Assembly: GCA_019115045.1 (NCBI GenBank)
Contig: DXEI01000029.1
Location: 1 to 58,985, forward strand
Length of the DNA: 58,985 nt
Reading direction: 5' to 3'
DNA from: Candidatus Gemmiger excrementipullorum
GTDB taxonomy: Bacteria; Bacillota; Clostridia; Oscillospirales; Ruminococcaceae
In this document: positions 53,915 to 58,985 of the stretch, piece by piece
How positions within the stretch are numbered: position 1 is the first letter of the stretch
Layout: each line of letters starts with the position of its first letter
Translations under genes and position numbers: made by a program
Notes under the pieces: model-generated
The model's database searches: none
The model's input: the letters and a program-made list of their open reading frames with translations, nothing else
Told to the model about the DNA's origin: nothing

Positions 53915-54550
53915 ATGATGGATGCCCCTACGTTTGGCGCCTTTTTGGCCGAGACCCGCCGCGCCCGCGGCCTGACCCAGCGCGACCTGGCCGAACGGCT
54001 GCATGTGACCGACAAAGCCGTCAGCCGCTGGGAGCGCGGCGTCGGCCTGCCCGACATCAACACACTGGAACCGCTGTCCGACGCGCTGGGCCTGACGCTG
54101 AGCCAGCTCATGCACGCCGACCACGGCGGCGCCGCCGCACAGCCCGCGCAGACGCTGGCCGAGTTTTTTGCCCTGATGACGCCCGCGCAGATCGCCTGGG
54201 CCGATGTGCGCCGGGCGATCTTTTGGCTGACGATCGGGTTGGCGGTGTGGGCGCAGTGCACGCTGCCGTGGCAGGTCGCCATCCACTGGCATTGGGCAGA
54301 CGGGGCCTGGCACCCCGACGGCGCCGCCCCCGGCTTGTTGGCGTACCTGGGCTGTATTGCCCTGTGCGCCATGCTGCTGTGGTTTTGGCAGGGGTGGCAG
54401 CGCAATGTCATGGGCGCGGCGGCCCTGGTGTGGCTGCGGACTTTCCACCCGCGGCTGGGCGCGGCCGTGCAGCTTGCCTTGCAGATGTTTTGGATGGGCT
54501 GGGCGCTGGCCCCGGCGCTGTGCGTGGCGATGATCTTGCTGTTGAACTAG
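53915..54550 (+). CDS. XRE-family regulator with C-terminal membrane helices
   Basis: A 211-residue protein. Residues 1-65 form a Cro/C1 helix-turn-helix (GAFLAETRRARGLTQRDLAERLHVTDKAVSRWERG). About four hydrophobic helices follow (WLTIGLAVWAQCTL, LLAYLGCIALCAMLLWFW, the LRTFHPR-adjacent helix, and WMGWALAPALCVAMILLL), so it is a membrane-tethered DNA-binding protein. AGGAGG precedes the ATG pair; ATG at 53915 was chosen, although 53918 is equally possible. The last 91 bases are repeated at 57829-57919. Targets are unknown. Confidence 0.85.
   Translation: MMDAPTFGAFLAETRRARGLTQRDLAERLHVTDKAVSRWERGVGLPDINTLEPLSDALGLTLSQLMHADHGGAAAQPAQTLAEFFALMTPAQIAWADVRRAIFWLTIGLAVWAQCTLPWQVAIHWHWADGAWHPDGAAPGLLAYLGCIALCAMLLWFWQGWQRNVMGAAALVWLRTFHPRLGAAVQLALQMFWMGWALAPALCVAMILLLN
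54459..54549 (+). repeat. 91-bp direct repeat, left copy (3' end of the XRE gene)
   Basis: Identical to 57829-57919 except one base (T at 54536, C at 57906). The copies are 3370 bp apart and bracket the sugar ABC cassette. Confidence 0.95.
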
Positions 54551-54565
54551 TTTGTTTCCCCTGCC

Positions 54566-54612
54566 GCCGGGCGGCCTGCCATGTCGATGCGGGCTGCCCG
54601 GCCTTGTTTTTT
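54566..54612 (+). terminator. Terminator of the XRE-family gene
   Basis: GCCGGGC-GGCC...GGGC-GCCCGGC then TTGTTTTTT; the T-run overlaps the -35 of the next promoter. Confidence 0.7.
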
Positions 54613-54632
54613 GGGGCGTTTCCTTCTATAAT
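54604..54632 (+). promoter_or_regulatory. Promoter of the sugar ABC cassette
   Basis: TTGTTT, a 17-bp spacer and TATAAT. Confidence 0.68.
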
Positions 54633-54677
54633 AAACAAATAACGCTGCTTACACCCTAGGGTCAGGAGGATTCCGCG

Positions 54678-56126
54678 ATGCAAAAAGCCATCTCTGTTTT
54701 GTGTGCGGCCGTTTTGCTGGCCGCCGTGACGACGTCCTGTGCAGCCACCGCCGGTACGGGCGGCAGCGCCGGCTCCGCCGCCAGCACGCCTGCCCCGGCC
54801 GCGCAGACGGAAGCGGTCACGTTGACGGTCTACTTGGAAGCCCCTTACACACAAGAAGGCGTACACTACCCTGTATATGAAGCGCTGAAAGCTTATGACG
54901 AAGCGCACCCGGAGATCGAACTGGAATTTGTTTCGCCGGTAGGTGGCGCCAACGACCCCGCCAAGCGGGAAGAACAGATCCACCAGCTCAACACCGAGAT
55001 CATTACCGGCGGCGGCCCCGACGTTTTTGTTATGGGAACGTTCCGGTATACAGACAGCAATCTCTTTCCCGATGTTGTAAAAGCGATGGGCAACCATGCG
55101 TTTCTGCCGTTGAGCGCCTATGCGCAGGCGGCGGGGTTCCAGCGCGATGCGTATATCCAGCCCGCCCTGGAAGCCGGGCAGATGGACGGGGAACAGTATA
55201 TCCTGCCATTGAGCGTTTCGGTGCCGTTGTTCGTCGGCGGAAAAGACGCGGTGGAGCAGTCTGGATTTGCTACCGAGGCTGCGGCAAAAAACCAGGCCGC
55301 TTTTTTTGAAGAATTGTACCGCACCCTGGAGGGAAACGGGGCGCAGGTCCTGTATGCGTTGAGCCTGACCAACCTTTTGCAGCAGCCATTGATCGACTAT
55401 GCGGCGGCGGAGGTATGCCTGGATACCGAGCCGGTCCGCCAGGCGTTGGAAACAGAAAAGACCTTTGCCACAAGCCAGCTCAACTTTTTCGGCAGTTATG
55501 ACCCGGCACAGATCCAGGCGATGGCAGCCGGGACCCCGCTGGGGACCGTAGAAATGTCGGACTGTGCGCTGAGCATTCTGCGGCCCTTTGCCGCACAAGG
55601 GGTGAAGGCTTTCGTCCAGGCGGTCCCCAATGAGGATGGGGGCATCACGGCGCAGATCAGTTCCTATGCGATGGCCAATGCCAATACCGCCTACCCGGAA
55701 CAAGCGGCGGCTTTGCTGTATTACCTGATGAGCGCAGAATGCCAGGATGCAGCAGCCTACCCCTCTACTACCGAACAACTCCCGGTGCGGGTAGCAAGCC
55801 TGGGAAATGCGCTGCAAAGCTTTCACCAGTTTATCGTCTACGATGCTTCCCATGAGACGGTGAGCGCGGAGGATATCGCGTTCCGCGAAAGCGTGTTTGG
55901 GGCCGATCTGAGCGATGACATGGTCCAGGCATTGCAGAACGCCTGCGAGAGGGTAAGCGCGGCACATTTCCATTCGGTTTGGGAGCACGCGCTCCAGCTG
56001 GGGCAGAGCGAGACCGGGGACGACCTGCTGACGGAAGCAATGAATGAATATCTGTATGGCGACAAACCCCTGGACCAGTTGATCGAAGAATTGACGCCGC
56101 GGCTGCAGATGTACCTGGATGAATAA
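54678..56126 (+). CDS. Carbohydrate ABC transporter substrate-binding lipoprotein
   Basis: A 482-residue family 1 solute-binding protein. The signal peptide ends in TTSC (lipid-modified Cys), then a Gly/Ala/Ser linker. The body has VTLTVYLEAPYTQEG, NTEIITGGGPDVFVMGTF and YLMSAECQDAAA, as in sugar-binding proteins of the MalE/UgpB type. The ligand is unknown. AGGAGGA precedes the ATG. It heads a three-gene operon without an ATPase. Its third positions look somewhat less GC-biased than those of neighbours. Confidence 0.87.
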   Translation: MQKAISVLCAAVLLAAVTTSCAATAGTGGSAGSAASTPAPAAQTEAVTLTVYLEAPYTQEGVHYPVYEALKAYDEAHPEIELEFVSPVGGANDPAKREEQIHQLNTEIITGGGPDVFVMGTFRYTDSNLFPDVVKAMGNHAFLPLSAYAQAAGFQRDAYIQPALEAGQMDGEQYILPLSVSVPLFVGGKDAVEQSGFATEAAAKNQAAFFEELYRTLEGNGAQVLYALSLTNLLQQPLIDYAAAEVCLDTEPVRQALETEKTFATSQLNFFGSYDPAQIQAMAAGTPLGTVEMSDCALSILRPFAAQGVKAFVQAVPNEDGGITAQISSYAMANANTAYPEQAAALLYYLMSAECQDAAAYPSTTEQLPVRVASLGNALQSFHQFIVYDASHETVSAEDIAFRESVFGADLSDDMVQALQNACERVSAAHFHSVWEHALQLGQSETGDDLLTEAMNEYLYGDKPLDQLIEELTPRLQMYLDE

Positions 56127-56136
56127 CGAGGCTGCC

Positions 56137-57003
56137 ATGCACAAAATCTGCAAAAAGATTGGGATCGCCCAGCGAAACCGCCGCTTGGGCTGGCTGCTGC
56201 TGGCGCCGGCGCTGCTGGCGTTTGGGGTCAGCTATCTGCTGCCGTTTGCCATCGCATTGGTCCGCAGTTTTTTCCGCGGCATGGGCGGTGAGTTCGCCGG
56301 GTTGGAAAATTACGCGGACCTGCTGCGCAACCAAACCTTCCAGCTGGCGCTGCGCAACCTGCTCTTGCTGTGGTGCTTTGTTTTGCCGCTGAACCTTGTG
56401 GCGGGCTTTCTGCTGGCGCTGCTCTGCCACCGGTCCCCCTGGCAAAAACACCGTCTGCTGTTTTTCCTGCCGGCTGTGCTGCCGGCCGCCGCAACGGTCT
56501 CGATCGTATACGACTGTCTGGGCAGTTTTTCGGCAGAAGGCTGGCTTCCCTTTGGGGGCGCCGGCTGGGCAAACGGCCCGGCGGCCGGTTTCGTGTTTGC
56601 TTTGCTGGTCCTGTGGAAAGGGTTGGGGTATACCGTACTGGTCCTCACCGCAGCGCTGTCCTCCCTCCCGGTGGAATATACGCAGGCCGCCCAGGTGGAA
56701 GGCGCTGCATTTGGCGCCATAGTGCGCCGCATCTACCTGCCGCTGCTGCGCCCCGCTTTTGCCCTGTGCGCCCTGCTGGCCGTATACAATGCGTTCCGCT
56801 GTTTCCGTGAAGCGCTGATGCTGGGCGGCACACACCCGACGGGATCCCTGTACAGTTTACAGCACTTTCTACAAAACAACTTCACCAACATGAATTTTGC
56901 CCGCCTGGAAGCCGCCTGCGTATTGCTGATTGCTGTGCCTGCGCTGGCCGGCGTGGCGCTGCTGGCCCAGATGACGCGGCAGCGCCGCAGGAAGGAAGGG
57001 TGA
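56137..57003 (+). CDS. Sugar ABC permease 1
   Basis: A 288-residue MalF/UgpA-type permease with six helices and an EAA loop (QAAQVEGAAFGAIVRRIYLPLL) for ATPase contact. ATG at 56137 has GAGG upstream; an alternative ATG at 56119 overlaps the upstream gene but lacks a ribosome site. It overlaps the next permease region by a few bases. Confidence 0.87.
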   Translation: MHKICKKIGIAQRNRRLGWLLLAPALLAFGVSYLLPFAIALVRSFFRGMGGEFAGLENYADLLRNQTFQLALRNLLLLWCFVLPLNLVAGFLLALLCHRSPWQKHRLLFFLPAVLPAAATVSIVYDCLGSFSAEGWLPFGGAGWANGPAAGFVFALLVLWKGLGYTVLVLTAALSSLPVEYTQAAQVEGAAFGAIVRRIYLPLLRPAFALCALLAVYNAFRCFREALMLGGTHPTGSLYSLQHFLQNNFTNMNFARLEAACVLLIAVPALAGVALLAQMTRQRRRKEG

Positions 57004-57008
57004 CCGCC

Positions 57009-57761
57009 ATGCGCCGGAGTTCTTGCAAAAAAGCGCTGTTTTTTTTGCTGTTAGCGCTTTACCTGCTCCCCTGCCTTGCGCAGTTTTCTTTTCTTTGGGA
57101 AGCCGCGCCCGCGCCTGCAGACGCAGAAAGCGGCCCCTTGACGGCCGCATTTGGCCTGGCGTACCGCAACAGCTGCCTGCTGGCCGCCGCCAATTTGTTT
57201 TTGCAGTGGCTTGTAAACCTCCCGGCCGGGCTGGCCCTCGCCAAACTGTTGCCGCAGCGCACCGCAAACAAGGGTTTGGCGCTGTGCCTGCTGCTGATGC
57301 TGCTGCCACAGCAGGCGCTGCTTCTGCCGCAGTACCTGGTTCTGGATGCGCTGCATCTGCTGGACCGCCTGGGCGGGCTGGTGCTTCTTTCTGCGTTCCA
57401 GCCGTTTCTTGTGCTGCTGTATTGGGCCGGTTTCCGCCAGATCGAGACCAGCCTGTTGGAAGCCGCCGCTTGCGAAGGCGCGACCGGCCCGCAAACGTTT
57501 TGGCATATCTGCCTGCCTTTGCTGACGCCGTACCTGCTGGCCGGCAGTTTGTTGTCCTTTGCCGAAAGCTGGGCCATGCTGGAACAGCCCATGACCTTTT
57601 TGCGGGACGGCGCCTGCCCCCTGCTGAGCACCTACTTCCTGCAAACTTCCCGTGTCTCGGGCGGTGCCGTGCAGGTGCTTTTGAGCGTTCTGCCGCTGCT
57701 GGCCCTGTTTTTCTGGGCCGCGGCTGCCCAGCGGCGCACGGACAAAGGCGCCCTTATGTAA
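57009..57761 (+). CDS. Sugar ABC permease 2
   Basis: A 250-residue MalG/UgpE-type permease, a little short for the family, with six helices and an EAA loop (LEAAACEGATGPQTFWHICLPLL). The ATG at 57009 is eight bases after GGAAGGG; a GTG at 57000 overlapping the previous stop is the alternative. No ATPase gene follows, so a shared ATPase (MsiK/MalK type) elsewhere would be needed. Confidence 0.85.
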   Translation: MRRSSCKKALFFLLLALYLLPCLAQFSFLWEAAPAPADAESGPLTAAFGLAYRNSCLLAAANLFLQWLVNLPAGLALAKLLPQRTANKGLALCLLLMLLPQQALLLPQYLVLDALHLLDRLGGLVLLSAFQPFLVLLYWAGFRQIETSLLEAAACEGATGPQTFWHICLPLLTPYLLAGSLLSFAESWAMLEQPMTFLRDGACPLLSTYFLQTSRVSGGAVQVLLSVLPLLALFFWAAAAQRRTDKGALM

Positions 57762-57828
57762 GGCGATGTCCCGGCCTGCCCTGCTGATCTCGCCACGCGA
57801 AGTCCTGTGAAAGCCCCTGTCTGCGCCT

Positions 57829-57919
57829 GCGCGGCCGTGCAGCTTGCCTTGCAGATGTTTTGGATGGGCTGGGCGCTGGCCCCGGCGCTGTGCGTGGCGA
57901 TGATCCTGCTGTTGAACTA
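57829..57919 (+). pseudogene. Truncated 3' remnant of the XRE-family gene (right 91-bp repeat)
   Basis: It encodes only the last 29 or so residues (LALQMFWMGWALAPALCVAM) and a stop (TAA instead of TAG). The 67 bp upstream are not homologous to the full gene, so this is a partial copy, not a gene. The flank 57762-58059 otherwise holds only the hairpin at 57968. Confidence 0.9.
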
Positions 57920-57967
57920 AGGCCGCCTTGGGCAGGCCGAACGCGTGTATGAATATACCCGCATACC

Positions 57968-58003
57968 AACAGCCCCGGCACTGAAAACAGTGCCGGGGCT
58001 GTT
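57968..58003. repeat. Perfect inverted repeat
   Basis: AACAGCCCCGGCACTG, loop AAAA, and its exact complement. There is no T-run on either strand, so terminator activity is uncertain. Confidence 0.65.
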
Positions 58004-58059
58004 ACCTATACCGTTCAAAAATTCCTGCTGCCATTTTTCATCGGCTTGCCCGACGCCCG

Positions 58060-58455
58060 TTAGCGAAAGAAGAGGATCCCTCCCCCTTGTGAAAACTGAT
58101 AAAAGAGTTCGCCATCTTGTTGAAAGGCACCTTTCGGGCCGTACCAATCCGTAGTCTGGAAGAGATAAGAATACGCTTTACTGAAATCAAGAAGTGCGCC
58201 CTGGAGCCCGTTAAAGTAAACAATCGTGATCGGAACAGTTGTTCCATCGCGTTCGATTTCCCCATAAGAGTAGGCCCGAGATTCCCGCTCTGTTACAGCT
58301 ATACAAGCATGTGCTTCTTCACACACCCAAACACTATTCAGAAAATTATAGGGCTTATTCCGATCTGGATTGCACCCGCCGAGCAACAACATAACCGCAA
58401 CGCCAAGAACAATTGACAATAACAAGCGACACTTCTTATTTGACAATGATCCCAT
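58060..58455 (-). CDS. Small hypothetical lipoprotein
   Basis: A 131-residue protein with a signal peptide (CRLLLSIVLGVAVMLLLGGC) ending in the lipobox LGGC, then about 95 residues with no domain I recognise (AHACIAVTERESRAYSYGEIERDGTTVPI). The start at 58455 has GGGAGGGG upstream; the track's TTG at 58485 is less likely. Base composition is clearly more AT-rich than the rest of the window and codon use differs, suggesting recent acquisition. The 58486-58730 stretch upstream is equally AT-rich and I see no gene in it. Confidence 0.7.
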   Translation of the reverse strand: MGSLSNKKCRLLLSIVLGVAVMLLLGGCNPDRNKPYNFLNSVWVCEEAHACIAVTERESRAYSYGEIERDGTTVPITIVYFNGLQGALLDFSKAYSYLFQTTDWYGPKGAFQQDGELFYQFSQGGGILFFR

Positions 58456-58732
58456 ATACAAATTCTGCCCCTCCCATTGTTCCAATCAAATCAGTTGCGT
58501 TTTCCGATGCGTTGTGATTCTATGTAACGTACTGATTTTCTTTTTTCTGCGTAAGAAACGGTTATCGTTAGGGCGAATCAATTCAGAGCGCCAGGGCTCA
58601 CACTACTCATAGTCTACACTTCTGTTCTTGACGGTTTCAAGTACCAAATTGCCCAAAGAATCGCAGCTATAATTGGTCAGTTCTTTGGCCTGCCAGCGGG
58701 CAAGTATGGCGGATCATCCTGTTTTTGCATGC

Positions 58733-58770
58733 AAAAAAGCACCCGCTCCTTTACAGAGCAGGCGCTTTTT
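58733..58770 (-). terminator. Terminator after the tRNA/rRNA transcript
   Basis: AAAAAGCaCCcGCTC...GAGCaGGcGCTTTTT; on the minus strand a TTTTTTGC run follows. Confidence 0.75.
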
Positions 58771-58773
58771 GCT

Positions 58774-58848
58774 TGGTGACCCGTGCGGGAATCGAACCCA
58801 CGTTAACGGCGTGAGAGGCCGCTGTCTTAACCGCTTGACCAACGGGCC
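58774..58848 (-). tRNA. tRNA-Glu (CUC)
   Basis: A 75-nt tRNA with an encoded 3' CCA. Acceptor GGCCCGT pairs with ACGGGTC (one G-U), the D-arm reads GTCAAGCGGTTAAGAC, the anticodon loop is CTCTCAC with anticodon CUC, and the T-arm has GTTCGAATC. It lies 13 bp after the 5S rRNA on the same strand, so it belongs to the rRNA transcript. Confidence 0.95.
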
Positions 58849-58861
58849 ATATAAAAGAGAA

Positions 58862-58978
<117 letters not shown>

Positions 58979-58985
58979 ATGCAAG

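Noticed and set aside
54551-57828. Transposon or integrative element with its own recombinase
   Set aside because: Only transporter genes lie between the 91-bp repeats; no transposase, integrase or terminal inverted repeats were seen.

Overview
The window is high-GC Firmicutes DNA, most likely from a Ruminococcaceae/Oscillospirales gut bacterium of the Faecalibacterium-Gemmiger-Subdoligranulum type. This rests on a T-box before pheST, a ylxM-ffh-rpsP-khpA-rimM-trmD operon, a YesM/YesN two-component system, a glgBCDA operon with clostridial-type GlgD, a SpoIIID homologue, Gram-positive lipoproteins and a class B sortase. The genus is inferred. Most of the sequence is chromosomal core and housekeeping DNA; there is no CRISPR array, transposase, integrase or phage gene.

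Layout. 1-8 kb: a partial sugar nucleotidyltransferase, a patatin-like hydrolase with a divergent PTS Enzyme I-like protein, a zinc-ribbon/pseudokinase/PASTA membrane protein, YebC, and a PucR-type regulator followed by a structured repeat. 8-13 kb: a sugar-phosphate transferase plus CapD/PglF-like pair, glmS, sortase B. 14-20 kb: pheST with its T-box leader, a BAX inhibitor-like membrane protein, HemW. 20-23 kb: a NitT/TauT-type ABC importer divergent from a Crp/Fnr regulator. 23-26.4 kb: a GT-C-like membrane protein, a GtrB-like glycosyltransferase and a flavin reductase. 26.5-30.4 kb: a response regulator, histidine kinase and sugar-binding lipoprotein without transporter genes. 30.5-35.2 kb: a large membrane protein, uvrC, HPr. 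35.4-39.8 kb: the SRP/ribosome-maturation operon, with TrmD fused to a GNAT domain. 39.9-42.4 kb: a cysteine-synthase-like enzyme, spoIIID, a dCMP deaminase, uridine kinase, then the second repeat copy. 42.8-48.9 kb: glycogen operon. 49-53.8 kb: an SGNH hydrolase, DegV, an exonuclease, a HAD phosphatase, and mntP behind a manganese riboswitch. 53.9-58 kb: a membrane-anchored XRE regulator and a sugar ABC cassette bounded by a 91-bp duplication of the regulator's 3' end. 58-59 kb: a lower-GC lipoprotein gene, tRNA-Glu and 5S rRNA, the last apparently the end of an rRNA operon running in from the right.

Promoters are unusually readable: many genes carry a near-consensus -35/-10 pair with 17-bp spacing, and most operons end in a strong GC-rich hairpin followed by a T-run.

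The most unusual signals are: (i) a two-copy multi-hairpin intergenic element whose copies differ largely by pair-preserving changes; (ii) the 91-bp duplication bracketing the ABC cassette; (iii) a kinase-sensor operon carrying its own binding protein; (iv) a TrmD-GNAT fusion; (v) an Enzyme I-like protein with altered PEP-site residues; and (vi) a zinc-ribbon/PASTA pseudokinase. All calls come from reading the sequence without database searches.
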